From: Actinomycetota bacterium
Lineage (GTDB): Bacteria > Actinomycetota > Acidimicrobiia > Acidimicrobiales > RAAP-2
Direction of reading: 5' to 3'
Length of the DNA: 64,000 nucleotides
NCBI GenBank assembly: GCA_029850535.1
Contig: JARCRU010000103.1
Location: 1 to 64,000 of the forward strand
The notes under the pieces are model-generated. The model was not told the DNA's origin. It saw nothing but the letters and a program-made list of their open reading frames with translations, and did no database searches. The position numbers and the translations under genes were made by a program. This document shows positions 21,230 to 29,868 of the stretch, in pieces (positions within the stretch are counted from its first letter, which is position 1; every line of letters begins with the position of its first letter).

Positions 21230-21961
21230 TCAAATGGCCCCTAATGACACCATGCGATCAAGCAATTCCGGCGTGGCGCAAAATACGGGCCGTCGTACCA
21301 CGGCGCTCGAGGTGTCGAGCACCTCACCACGGTAGTCAGTGGCCACACCACCAGCCTCTCGAAGTATGAGTAGTCCGGCGAGGTAGTCCCAGGGATTGAG
21401 CGTGGAGTGTTGGGCAACACCGTAGACGTCGAGCGAACCATCGGCGACCAGACATATCTCCAGGCTGGCCGCTCCCAGAGCACGGTACTGCGCCCAACCC
21501 AGATGCCGCGGTGGCAAGCCTGAAAATGCCATGATCGACTTCCCTACTTCAGTCTGTCCACTCGGCACAATCGACTGCCCGTCGCGGGTCGCGCCGGCGC
21601 CCTTCTCCGCCTCGAAGGAGGATCCCGTGGCCTGATTCATCACCAAGCCCGCCACGAGTTCGTCACCTCTCATCACCGCCAGTGACGTCGCGAAGAACGG
21701 CACGCCGCGGTCACAGTTCGTCGACCCATCGATAGGGTCCACGACCACTGTGTACTCGCCCGCGCCGCTGACCCCGGACTCTTCGCTGACGACACGAAAC
21801 CCCGCCCCGCCCAGGACCCGCAGCGCCACCTCATCAGCAGCCAGGTCCAGGTGGTATTGGGTGTCGCGCACCCCGGAATAACCTCGACCTCGATGTTCGA
21901 CGACCGCCTGGCCGATCTCGAGAGCGCACTGGCGTAACGGGTCGAGCAGGTTGATTGGCAC
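21230..21961 (-). CDS. Inositol-monophosphatase-family phosphatase
   Basis: About 243 residues from GTG 21961. A longer frame to 22042 would overlap the divergent gene, so the shorter start is preferred. Metal-site motifs are VVSEESG, VVDPIDGSTN and NPWDYLAGLLILREAGG, in the family's order and spacing. The family acts on inositol phosphates, histidinol phosphate or PAP; nothing nearby decides between them. It is the first core gene to the right of the tRNA-Val insertion site and appears monocistronic. Confidence 0.82.
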   Translation of the reverse strand: MPINLLDPLRQCALEIGQAVVEHRGRGYSGVRDTQYHLDLAADEVALRVLGGAGFRVVSEESGVSGAGEYTVVVDPIDGSTNCDRGVPFFATSLAVMRGDELVAGLVMNQATGSSFEAEKGAGATRDGQSIVPSGQTEVGKSIMAFSGLPPRHLGWAQYRALGAASLEICLVADGSLDVYGVAQHSTLNPWDYLAGLLILREAGGVATDYRGEVLDTSSAVVRRPVFCATPELLDRMVSLGAI

Positions 21962-22001
21962 GTGTCCACGGTAGCGGCCACGAAGACTAACCTGAGTATT
22001 A

Positions 22002-22559
22002 ATGGCCGCCATTGACGTAGCTGGTTTCGTAGCAGACCTCAAAGATCACGCAGTGACCCACGGCTTTCACGTGCACGATGAACGCCATTTCGTCGAGACG
22101 TACTCCTTGCGCCAGGCGTGGGAGGTGGATCTGCACCCCGAAGACGGTTGCGGAGGACCGGTGGATCTGCACATCGAGCTCGACGTCGATCCACGCACCT
22201 TGCTCGCGTTCGAAGATGCGGTGCTGGGTCTGCCCGACGACGTGGACCCGCCCGACGAATTCCATTTCCCGCTGGTGCTGACCTGGAGCCTGCCCCCGAT
22301 GCCCCACGGTCCTGATCTATTGCGCTTGGCCATCGATTTGGCGCCGGTGGGTGGAATGGAGATGCCGCTCGAGGTCACCGCCACCGACTCCTTCGCTTCA
22401 CCCACCGAGACCAGCGAACGGCGTATCTCGATCGTGGCACGACGCGCTATTTCTCTCGCTCAAGTCTCCAAGGGCGAAGACCCCCTCTGCGAAGTCTTCG
22501 AGCGCGGACGGGGCGTGAGCGACTACCTCCTGCAAGCCGCCGACTCGTGGCTCGGCTAA
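22002..22559 (+). CDS. Conserved-looking acidic protein, unknown function
   Basis: 185 residues from ATG 22002, divergent from the phosphatase. The sequence is soluble, acidic and Pro-rich, with a regular alternation of strands (WEVDLHPEDGCGGPVDLHIE, FHFPLVLTWSLPPMPHGPD) and a C-terminal helix rich in Glu and Arg. No signal peptide or known motif is seen. Codon use is GC-rich like the core genes around it. Its last 13 bases overlap the lipoprotein gene, so the two are probably co-expressed. Confidence 0.65.
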   Translation: MAAIDVAGFVADLKDHAVTHGFHVHDERHFVETYSLRQAWEVDLHPEDGCGGPVDLHIELDVDPRTLLAFEDAVLGLPDDVDPPDEFHFPLVLTWSLPPMPHGPDLLRLAIDLAPVGGMEMPLEVTATDSFASPTETSERRISIVARRAISLAQVSKGEDPLCEVFERGRGVSDYLLQAADSWLG

Positions 22560-22918
22560 AGCGCCTCGGGATTCTCGCCCCACTCCTCGCGGCGGGAGTG
22601 CTCTTGAGCGCGTGCGGCACCGGCTCGGCGGTGGCTCAAGCGCGTACTGCGTGCGAGTTCGTGCACCGAGCACTCGTGCTCCAGGCCCGCAGCGACGTCA
22701 AGGGGATCTCCGCCGCGCAGAGCAACGCACTCCAGGGTCAGGCGATGAGCGAACTCTTGAAGGGCAGTTCCTCGGCCGCCGCGGCGACCTCCAGCGACGG
22801 AAGTTGGAACCCACTGATGACGACCATCAGTGAAGCCGAGCGAGTTCCGCTACACGACCTGGTCCCGGCTCTCACGCGCCTTTGTCAGGTGGCCAACTCG
22901 TCGTCTCCCTACCTGTAG
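22547..22918 (+). CDS. Small putative lipoprotein
   Basis: 123 residues from GTG 22547. The N-terminus is a lipoprotein signal: basic LKR, a hydrophobic run (LGILAPLLAAGVLLSA), then the lipobox LSAC with the Cys at about 23. The mature part is Ala/Ser-rich and helical with two further Cys residues (TACEFVHRAL, LCQVANS) that could form a disulphide outside the membrane. I do not recognise the family. It overlaps the preceding gene by 13 bases. Confidence 0.65.
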   Translation: MARLKRLGILAPLLAAGVLLSACGTGSAVAQARTACEFVHRALVLQARSDVKGISAAQSNALQGQAMSELLKGSSSAAAATSSDGSWNPLMTTISEAERVPLHDLVPALTRLCQVANSSSPYL

Positions 22919-22929
22919 GGCGCGACGGG

Positions 22930-23274
22930 CTACTTCTGGGCGGGAAAACGCTGGTAGAGCCATTCGAGCGAGTTAGGTTGCTCGATGGCCTCATCCCAAC
23001 CGTCGAGCAGTGTCTCCAAGTGGTCGTGATTAGGCACCTGGGCAATGATCACCACGGTCATTTCGCTCACGGGCTCTGACATTGGGTAGTAGTCGCCAAA
23101 GGCGTCCTCGGTGATGGACGCGTCGGGTTCAATCATCAAATAGAGCTCGCCGGTCGCCTCCACCCACGACAACTCGTAGTGATTGCCAAGGGCATCAGTC
23201 CAGTCGTCACCATATTCGAACTCCGCGCTCTCGCGGCGGGCTTCATTGCTCTCGTAGAAAGTTTCGAGGTCCAT
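22930..23274 (-). CDS. Small acidic protein, unknown function
   Basis: A 114-residue, strongly acidic, aromatic-rich protein (EFEYGDDWTDALGNHYELSW, then EATGELYLMIEP). It resembles small actinobacterial proteins of unknown function found singly. No cysteine cluster, signal or membrane segment is present. It is convergent with the lipoprotein gene, 12 bases from its stop. Predicted mostly from its clean frame and coding-like composition. Confidence 0.6.
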   Translation of the reverse strand: MDLETFYESNEARRESAEFEYGDDWTDALGNHYELSWVEATGELYLMIEPDASITEDAFGDYYPMSEPVSEMTVVIIAQVPNHDHLETLLDGWDEAIEQPNSLEWLYQRFPAQK

Positions 23275-23401
23275 GTCGCTAGCCTACGCCACGGGTCCGT
23301 GGGTAGCCCCCACAAATGTTGGACTGTGCGCGCTGATGTGTGCAAGAAGTGTCGTCGTCGGAGGCGTAGCACTCTGACCTGGCGGCGCTGGACTCGCCGA
23401 C

Positions 23402-24106
23402 ATGACACTTACCCACGACTACCTCGGCCAACTTCGCAACGACTGGCGCTTTGCCGGTCGCAGTTGCGACTCGCGGCGTAGCTGCTCACGCCTGCGTGAA
23501 CGTCACTCCGGTCTGGCGTTGCGCGACGCACACGACCTCTTCGACGTGGTCGCCGCCCTCGACACCGGGTCGGGGCGGACCGTACTCGAGCGTTCACGCA
23601 TCGTCCAGGCCCTTCTCGTCGAGTCGGTCGACCCGACGACGGCGCGCGCGCTACTACAGACCCTCTTGCCCGGCGTGGTGAGCGTGTGCCGCCAATTGCG
23701 CTTCGGCCAAGGTATCGTCGATGAACCCCACGAGACGGTGGCGGTAGCGGTGTCGCTACTCCATGAGCTCATTGGCGACTGGGCGGGCCAGTCGCGCCCC
23801 TACGCCGCCCCCGACCTGCTGTCGGCCCTGCGCGGTCGGCTGCGGCGCTGGCTCATCAAGGAGAAGAACACCCGTCTGCTCAGCGTTCCGGTCGATGATC
23901 TCGAGCCCCTCGCCGGCGCACCCTCCACACTTCTCACTCGCTTGGAGACGTTGCGTCAAGGTCCCCACGAGCGGCTCGCTCGCCTGACCTACGAATGCGT
24001 GTTCGCCGGTGTCGCACTCAGTGATCTCGCCCAGGCGGACCACTCGTCGGTGCCCACCTTAAAGCGCGAGTTGCAGGTCTTCGCTCTCGCACACCTCCTC
24101 GGATGA
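23402..24106 (+). CDS. Helical protein of unknown function
   Basis: 234 residues, helical, Arg/Leu-rich. Starts ATG 23402 (MTLTHDYLGQLRNDWRF). A hydrophobic central part (VSLLHELIGDWAGQ) and a basic helix (LRGRLRRWLIKEKN) are visible, with a C-terminal segment (LTYECVFAGVALSDLAQADH, then VPTLKREL) that looks like a sigma-type helix-turn-helix, though weakly. The last four bases overlap a frame that opens at 24103. It may be the cytoplasmic partner of the two downstream genes. Confidence 0.5.
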   Translation: MTLTHDYLGQLRNDWRFAGRSCDSRRSCSRLRERHSGLALRDAHDLFDVVAALDTGSGRTVLERSRIVQALLVESVDPTTARALLQTLLPGVVSVCRQLRFGQGIVDEPHETVAVAVSLLHELIGDWAGQSRPYAAPDLLSALRGRLRRWLIKEKNTRLLSVPVDDLEPLAGAPSTLLTRLETLRQGPHERLARLTYECVFAGVALSDLAQADHSSVPTLKRELQVFALAHLLG

Positions 24107-24154
24107 GCGAATCGTTCGCCGAAAGCCACGAACTACCTCTAATCTTCGATAACT

Positions 24155-24748
24155 ATGGCTCCCCGACGGTTACACCTGCGAACTTCCCACCTGTTGATGT
24201 GGTCGAGTCCCCTGCTGCTGCTCGTCTTGGTCTTCACGCTGAACTCACGTCCCCTTCACACCGCCACGACCACGGTGCCGAACGCGACGACGACCAGTGG
24301 TCCACCCCGCGTGTCAGCGCCGCCGGTGGTCGCCCCGCCCACGACGACATCGGGGCCACCCACCCATCCCGTGTCATCGACGACCACTCCCTCCACGACC
24401 ACTCCGACGACGACGATCACCACCAGAATCTCGAGTTCGGTCGCCACGACGACGATTGGCGCGCCGCACGTGAACTCCTCCAACGCGACCGTGACGAACG
24501 ACGCCGCGAGCGTCACGTATCGCGCCGGAAGCCTGACTCTCGGCTCGCCCGAGGCCGTCGTGCCCCTTCACGGACCCGGTCAGTGGTCACTCGCGACCAG
24601 TCACTCCGTGACCTCCCACTTGATATGCGGCGCACACTCAGTCGTGGTGACCGACACCGTACGGGTGCCGACGCATCAACTCTGTCAATTAGCGATCACG
24701 ATCGCCACCGGAGCACCGACCTCGTGGACGCTGCAGACTCTTCGCTAA
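24155..24748 (+). CDS. Thr/Pro-rich membrane-anchored extracellular protein
   Basis: 197 residues. After a short basic head there is one hydrophobic segment (LLMWSSPLLLLVLVFTL, 14-30), then about 85 residues of Thr/Pro/Ser repeats (TTTPSTTTPTTTITTR), a likely wall-spanning linker. A small C-terminal beta domain has two Cys residues (LICGAHS, HQLCQLA). The Thr codons ACC/ACG leave the other frame open for 645 bases, but the composition of this frame is the biological one. Function unknown. Confidence 0.65.
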   Translation: MAPRRLHLRTSHLLMWSSPLLLLVLVFTLNSRPLHTATTTVPNATTTSGPPRVSAPPVVAPPTTTSGPPTHPVSSTTTPSTTTPTTTITTRISSSVATTTIGAPHVNSSNATVTNDAASVTYRAGSLTLGSPEAVVPLHGPGQWSLATSHSVTSHLICGAHSVVVTDTVRVPTHQLCQLAITIATGAPTSWTLQTLR

Positions 24749-26412
24749 GGCGCGCCGCGACCGGACCACTTCAAGGGGTCGCCCTCGCGCTCTACTTCGT
24801 GCTCCTGCCCTATATCGTCGAGACGAAGTGGCGCTTTTCCTACGGTGTCACCAACGGTGCGATCCTGCGCGATTTGCTAGTCGGCCTGACCATCTTCTGG
24901 GGGGTCTTCCTCGCCCTGCTCGTGATCTACGTCGTTCAATTGCGTCACTCGCGTACGTTGCCACGAAACGGCTGCGCGTGGCTGGCGGGTGTGATCATGA
25001 TGGCCCTCCCCTTCCTCGTCGCCACGAGCGCCCAGGCCAGCGTCGCGACGCGGCGCGTGAGCGTCGCCGCCGCGGTGACGTCACCCCAGCGCGCGGTGGC
25101 GACTGCGGATCTCACCAGTGGTCGCCACCACGTAACTCGTGCACCCTCGCACTACGAACTCTTCACCCTGGCCCTCGTCGCTCGAGGACGTCGCAATCGT
25201 CTGCGCACGACGGGCGCGCTCGACGGCGAGGACTTCGACACTTTGGCCCAGCGCCTGCACGAGGGCGACGAGCACTTAGTCGCCCAACTGCGTGAGGTGA
25301 TCGGCTCAGACATCGATGGCGAGGTCGTGGTGAACGATGACGCCTTCGACGCACCAGCTCGAAGCGACTTCGAGCCGGTGGTGGTCTCGCTACTGGGCCC
25401 CCGTCGCGGAGGACTGTTTCTCGGCTACGCCCGCGAAGGTGGTGCCCTACCGGTCGATCTCTCGCGCACGAGCGAGGAGCTCGCCTTCAGCATCGTGGGA
25501 CTGCATGACGGAACAGTGCGCTTCGCCCAGAGTGACAACGAGCTCGTGCGCGCCCTGGCGCGCCGTCGCGATGCTTCTACCGTGGTGGTATTCCTCGGCG
25601 ACCCCGCCGAGATCGATGAGGAGTTGCGCGAACTCTGTGTCACCCTGCGCCCCGCCAGCGGTACCGCTCACTTCTCGAGTGCACCCGCACGTCGCGTCCG
25701 CGTGGAGCTCCTGCGCGCCTACCCCCAGGTGCAGGGTCTGGCCGAAGACTTTACCCCCACCCTGCGGCGACGCTGCGTCGAGATGGTCGCTTATCTCGCC
25801 ATGCATTCCGGTGAGCCCGTGACCGGTGATCGACTCCGCACACGGGTGCTCGTGCACGCCAACGTCGACGCCTCCAAGACCACCCTCACCAACACCGCGT
25901 CCTCCGTGCGGCGCTCACTAGGACGCGACGCGAACGGGTACCTCCTCGAACCAGTGTCCTCGGGTCTCTACCACCAACGCGGGGTCGAGTTCGACGTGGC
26001 CGACTTCCATCGACTCGTCGCACGAAGTCGTCGCTCGACCAGCGATGAGGCCTTCGACCTCTACGTGAGCGCGCTAGGACTCGTGCACGGTGAGCCACTC
26101 GCCAGTGTCTTGAAGGGATTCGAATGGTTCACCTTCGAGGGGCACCGCGCCCAGCTCCAGCGCGACGGTGAGTGGGTGGCGCTGGCCCTGCACGACGCCG
26201 CCCTCGAACGCAACGACGTCGAAACCGCCTTCTGGGCGCTTCGCCAAGGACTTCTGCTGGACCCGGAGTCCGACGAGTTGGCGCACGCGCTCCAGCGCGT
26301 CCCGCGCCTACGCCAATTTCGAGGAGATGGAACTAGCGCTGCGCAGGACGAGACCATCCGCCCCGGCCGCGCTGTAGCGATGAGCTGGGCGTTCGAGCGC
26401 TTCGGTCGCTAG
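24724..26412 (+). CDS. Membrane-anchored protein with C-terminal BTAD domain
   Basis: About 562 residues, start taken as GTG 24724; the same frame is open back to 24103 but that stretch lies over the Thr-rich gene. Two or three membrane segments are in the first 115 residues (ALALYFVLLPYIV, LTIFWGVFLALLVIYVV, WLAGVIMMALPFLV). The central region is of unknown fold. The C-terminal 230 residues have a winged-helix-like part (RRRCVEMVAYLAMHSGEPVT) and a BTAD TPR domain (ALHDAALERNDVETAFWALR), as in SARP/AfsR-type regulators. The 3' end overlaps the convergent ddl gene by 105 bases. Confidence 0.7.
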   Translation: MDAADSSLRRAATGPLQGVALALYFVLLPYIVETKWRFSYGVTNGAILRDLLVGLTIFWGVFLALLVIYVVQLRHSRTLPRNGCAWLAGVIMMALPFLVATSAQASVATRRVSVAAAVTSPQRAVATADLTSGRHHVTRAPSHYELFTLALVARGRRNRLRTTGALDGEDFDTLAQRLHEGDEHLVAQLREVIGSDIDGEVVVNDDAFDAPARSDFEPVVVSLLGPRRGGLFLGYAREGGALPVDLSRTSEELAFSIVGLHDGTVRFAQSDNELVRALARRRDASTVVVFLGDPAEIDEELRELCVTLRPASGTAHFSSAPARRVRVELLRAYPQVQGLAEDFTPTLRRRCVEMVAYLAMHSGEPVTGDRLRTRVLVHANVDASKTTLTNTASSVRRSLGRDANGYLLEPVSSGLYHQRGVEFDVADFHRLVARSRRSTSDEAFDLYVSALGLVHGEPLASVLKGFEWFTFEGHRAQLQRDGEWVALALHDAALERNDVETAFWALRQGLLLDPESDELAHALQRVPRLRQFRGDGTSAAQDETIRPGRAVAMSWAFERFGR

Positions 26413-27414
26413 ATCGTCCAATAACTGAGAGAACGCCAGCGGCGGCGTCACGAAGAGGTGCTTGGAGAGCGATCCCGGGATGGTGTTGACCTCGTTGACG
26501 TAGAGTTCGGACTCGTTGGCGAGGAAATCAATACGCGCCACCCCGCGCACCAGGGCGATATCGACGATCCGGCGCGCGGCCGCCTCCAGGGCGTCGCTCT
26601 GGCCCGCGGGCAGTTGTGCGGGCAGTTCACGCGGAGCCGACACCATGCCTTCACCGCCCACGTACTTGTCGCGGTAGTCCAGGATCTCGGCGTCGGGGGC
26701 GCGTCGAAGAGGTTTCTCAATCGCGGAGAGTTCGACGCGCGGGAACGTGCGCACGGCGATCTGCACGTCGGTGAGGTCGGCGCGGAAGGGTTCGACCACG
26801 CAGCCGCGCGCGAGGTGCACGTTGGTGACGAGGCGGGCCTTCGCGGTGGTCAGGTCCGCCACGACGTCGATGCCAATGGAGGAGCCTCCAAAACGCGGCT
26901 TCAAGATGTAGGGACCATCAAAACCCACTTCGGTGGTGTCGTGGGTCAGGAGCGCGCGCGGCAACGAGGTGAGCCCCGCCTGGGCCACCAGGGAGGAGAA
27001 CGCCCACTTGTCCATGCCGATCGCCGCTCCGGCCACACTGGGGCCGCTGTAGGCGATGCCCGCGAGGTCGAGGGCCGCCTGGATGGTCCCGTCCTCACCC
27101 GGACCGCCGTGAGTCGCCATGATCAGAACGTGAAGGTCGAGACGACGCTCCTTGGAGAGCCGGCCTCCCGCGGCGAAGAATCCACCCTCGGCCCCCAGTC
27201 GCAGTGAGAGTTCGCTCGAACCCTTGGGCACGCCCTCGAGGAACGCCTCGGCCTCGCTGGTGGAGGCGACCTGGAAGAAATCGCCCGCCTTGGTCCAATA
27301 GATACCCACGGCCTCGCCGTGCCCGCGATGGAGTTCGCGCAGGGCCAACAGGCCGGTCAGAATCGAAATATCGTGCTCGGGGCTCGGGCCACCGAACAAC
27401 ACACCTACAGTCAC
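26308..27414 (-). CDS. ddl: D-alanine-D-alanine ligase
   Basis: 368 residues, the usual Ddl length. Landmarks are VGVLFGGPSPEHDISILTG at the N-terminus, MATHGGPGEDGTIQAALDLAG, YSGPSVAGAAIGMDKW, the ATP-grasp strand YILKPRFGGSSIGI and the metal-binding VNEVNTIPG near the end. It makes D-Ala-D-Ala for peptidoglycan in the cytoplasm. It lies 28 bases behind a MurF-like ligase gene, whose usual task is to attach this dipeptide to the UDP-muramyl tripeptide. Its last 105 bases overlap the end of the convergent BTAD gene, unusual for such a conserved enzyme. Confidence 0.93.
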   Translation of the reverse strand: MTVGVLFGGPSPEHDISILTGLLALRELHRGHGEAVGIYWTKAGDFFQVASTSEAEAFLEGVPKGSSELSLRLGAEGGFFAAGGRLSKERRLDLHVLIMATHGGPGEDGTIQAALDLAGIAYSGPSVAGAAIGMDKWAFSSLVAQAGLTSLPRALLTHDTTEVGFDGPYILKPRFGGSSIGIDVVADLTTAKARLVTNVHLARGCVVEPFRADLTDVQIAVRTFPRVELSAIEKPLRRAPDAEILDYRDKYVGGEGMVSAPRELPAQLPAGQSDALEAAARRIVDIALVRGVARIDFLANESELYVNEVNTIPGSLSKHLFVTPPLAFSQLLDDLATEALERPAHRYSAAGADGLVLRSASSISSKLA

Positions 27415-27442
27415 TGATTTACCTCACGACTCGTCCGAAACA

Positions 27443-29008
27443 TCAAGGGTAGTGGTCAGGCAGGTCATTGAGGTATAACACCGCGTCACCGGCGCGCAAG
27501 GACTCGCGAACCCACGCCACCGCCTCGTCACGAACCTTGAAATGATGGGCCTGGGGACCGTATCCCGCGCGAAGAGCGGCACGATTGGTGCGCCCCACGA
27601 TCACGAGTTCGATGTCGCGGCGTTTGATCTCGCGAGCCAGTTGCTCATTCTCGGGCCCCTGTCGCTCGCCCAGCTCAATCAGACCCGGGGTGACGACAAC
27701 CCGTCGAGCACCCTGAGCGACACCGTCGAGCACGTCGAGCGACGCTCGCGCGCTCGCCGGATTCGCATTGAAGGTGTCGTCGACGACCACGACGCCCGAC
27801 GGCGCCGTCGCCACCGTCGCTCGATTGGCCACCGCGCGCACCCCGCGCAGACGCCGCTCGAGTTCCACCGTGAGCGCCCCCACTTCGAGGGCCGCCGCGA
27901 TGGCGCAGGCCACGTTGGTCGGCTGCACGCCCACGACCGGTTCCATGGTGGCGACCTCTTCGGCGTCGACCACCACGCGCCAGCGCGCGCCCGCGGGAAT
28001 CACTCGCACGTCGGCGGATTCGGCGCTCGATCCCGCGGTGCGCACCCGGCGATCGCCCAGGCGCGCGGGCCAGAGCGCGAGTCGCGGATCGTCGATATTG
28101 ACGATGACGACGCGGGCGCGTTCGGTGATCTCGAACTTTGCCCCCTCGATCACGTCAAGACTCTTCATGCGCTCGAGGTGTACCGGACCAATCGCGGTGA
28201 CGACCGCGATGTCGGGCGTGCACCACTCGCACAAATTTCGAATCTCGCCGGGTCCGTAAGTGCCCATTTCGGCGACGAAGACCCTCGTCGCATCGTCCAG
28301 ATTCTCATTGATGGCGCGTGAGAGTCCCGCACGGTTGTTGAAGCTCTTGGGCGTCGCCACCACCCCGCCATCGCCACTCAACAGGTCGGCCAGATGATTC
28401 TTCGTGGACGTCTTGCCGTAGGAACCGGTGATCCCCACCACCAGGGGATGCACCCGAGTCAAGCGATCACGAGCCTGGTCGACGAACGTCGCGGCTCGAC
28501 GCGCCTCGTAGGGGGTCAAGACGCGCGCGGCCAGAGCGAGGGCGAAGGGCACCAACCACACCACTAGCGACCCCACGAGGATTTCGTCGTGCCCCAATGC
28601 CCCGAGGGACACCACCAGTGCTGACGCCACGATCGCGACCACGGCCACCGTGACCAGTCGACGCGTCCACTGCAACTTTCCGGTGCGTCCCCGTGGGGTG
28701 AGTCCCCAGGGACAGAGCGCACCGTAGAGGACCGTGTCGACCACGAGAATGACGGGGAGGTGGGCCAGAAGAGCCACGAGCAACACGACGGGCAAGGTGC
28801 TCCACAGTAGGAACGACAGTGAAAAGGGTTGCCACCACGTGGAGACCGCCGTCGAGCGACCCAGGGGCCACGACCAGCGGCGCCAGAATCGGACCATGGA
28901 CGTGGCCTGGTAGTGCTCGCGTTGCAGGACCCGCAGCCAACGCACCAACTGGGCAACGTAGGCCAACGCCAGCGTCAGGGCCGCCACGACCCACCAGAGC
29001 GCGCTCAC
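27443..29008 (-). CDS. MurF-like Mur ligase fused to an N-terminal membrane domain
   Basis: 521 residues from GTG 29008, whose first four bases overlap the hydrolase stop. The first about 190 residues hold four or five membrane segments (WWVVAALTLALAYVAQLV, LPVVLLVALLAHLPVILVVD, LVTVAVVAIVASALVVSL, LVVWLVPFALALAARVL) in place of the UDP-binding first domain. Mur ligase domains follow: GITGSYGKTSTKNH, NNRAGLSRAI, MGTYGPGEIRN, IGPVHLERMKS, DDTFNANPASARASL and LIELGERQGPEN. The motif set is MurF-like, and ddl is next door. The substrate may therefore be membrane-bound (inference). Confidence 0.8.
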   Translation of the reverse strand: MSALWWVVAALTLALAYVAQLVRWLRVLQREHYQATSMVRFWRRWSWPLGRSTAVSTWWQPFSLSFLLWSTLPVVLLVALLAHLPVILVVDTVLYGALCPWGLTPRGRTGKLQWTRRLVTVAVVAIVASALVVSLGALGHDEILVGSLVVWLVPFALALAARVLTPYEARRAATFVDQARDRLTRVHPLVVGITGSYGKTSTKNHLADLLSGDGGVVATPKSFNNRAGLSRAINENLDDATRVFVAEMGTYGPGEIRNLCEWCTPDIAVVTAIGPVHLERMKSLDVIEGAKFEITERARVVIVNIDDPRLALWPARLGDRRVRTAGSSAESADVRVIPAGARWRVVVDAEEVATMEPVVGVQPTNVACAIAAALEVGALTVELERRLRGVRAVANRATVATAPSGVVVVDDTFNANPASARASLDVLDGVAQGARRVVVTPGLIELGERQGPENEQLAREIKRRDIELVIVGRTNRAALRAGYGPQAHHFKVRDEAVAWVRESLRAGDAVLYLNDLPDHYP

Positions 29009-29841
29009 GAACCCGTCACCAGCTGCTGCACGTGACTGGCCAGGGCGAAGGGCCGCTCCGTGGGTACGAGGTGACCAGTTTCGGCCAGAACCTCGAGTTC
29101 GACGTGGACCGAGTGCACCAGGCAGTCCCTGATCCGCTCGGCCACCTCGAGGGGAACGTCGCGGTCGTTGACCCCCCACACCAGTGAGACCGGGGCGACA
29201 ATCTGATCGAGTTGCGTCTCGAAGCTCTCGTTCACGCTGGCCACCAGGATGTCGCGCAAAAGTCCCGAAGCGTTGCGATAGTCCCTCGACCCGTACTTCT
29301 GTCGCGCCGCCTCCATCCGCGATTCGCCGATGAGACCACGGCCGTGCAGCGCGCGCACCCACCGGTACGCCAGGGGCGAACGGCGCGCGTTCGCGAGGCG
29401 GATGAGTGGCGCACCACTCAACACCAAGGCCTTCACGCGCTCGGGGTGCGACAGGGCCAGGGCCGTGGCCACCCGACCTCCGTTGGAGTGACCCACCAGT
29501 ACCAGGGGCGCCGTAGCGAATTGTGCGAGGACCGGTTCGAGGAGTCGTGCGTACAGCGCGCTGCCACCGGCGACGTCGGGCAAGGGCGACGCACCAAAGC
29601 CCGGCAGATCGAGAGCCACCGACGCAATTCCCTCGCGCGCCAATTCGTTCGCCGCGGCACCAAAGTCAGCGCCCGTGCGAGCCCAGCCGTGCAGCCAGAC
29701 CACCTGAACAGGCCCGTCGCCGTACGCCTCTCCGAAGATGTTTCCCTCACCGTAGGCACGCAACACGTCACTCAGGTTAGTGAAGCCGTCGCTCGCGACC
29801 CGTGCGCCGTGGCGAATTACACTCACCGGTGCGGCGCGCAC
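29005..29841 (-). CDS. Alpha/beta hydrolase
   Basis: 278 residues. Alpha/beta-hydrolase signatures: VVWLHGWARTGADF (oxyanion region), LDLPGFGASP, the nucleophile elbow VLVGHSNGGRVA, the acid strand VWGVNDRDVP and the late His in AETGHLVPTERP. The catalytic triad is complete. It is first in the operon with the membrane MurF-like protein (4-base overlap) and ddl, which hints at a cell-envelope role. The substrate is not predictable. It is divergent from the helicase gene, with 27 bases between the starts. Confidence 0.8.
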   Translation of the reverse strand: MRAAPVSVIRHGARVASDGFTNLSDVLRAYGEGNIFGEAYGDGPVQVVWLHGWARTGADFGAAANELAREGIASVALDLPGFGASPLPDVAGGSALYARLLEPVLAQFATAPLVLVGHSNGGRVATALALSHPERVKALVLSGAPLIRLANARRSPLAYRWVRALHGRGLIGESRMEAARQKYGSRDYRNASGLLRDILVASVNESFETQLDQIVAPVSLVWGVNDRDVPLEVAERIRDCLVHSVHVELEVLAETGHLVPTERPFALASHVQQLVTGS

Positions 29842-29868
29842 CCTACGTCACGGCCAAACGGTAGCGTC

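Noticed and set aside
24103-24723. Long N-terminal extension of the BTAD protein
   Set aside because: The frame encodes an unlikely His/Asp-rich product and lies over a Thr-rich secreted protein gene with a good signal segment.
29009-29362. N-terminal extension of the MurF-like protein
   Set aside because: It lies fully inside the alpha/beta hydrolase gene and is Arg/Gly-rich shadow sequence; the GTG at 29008 fits a 4-base overlap.
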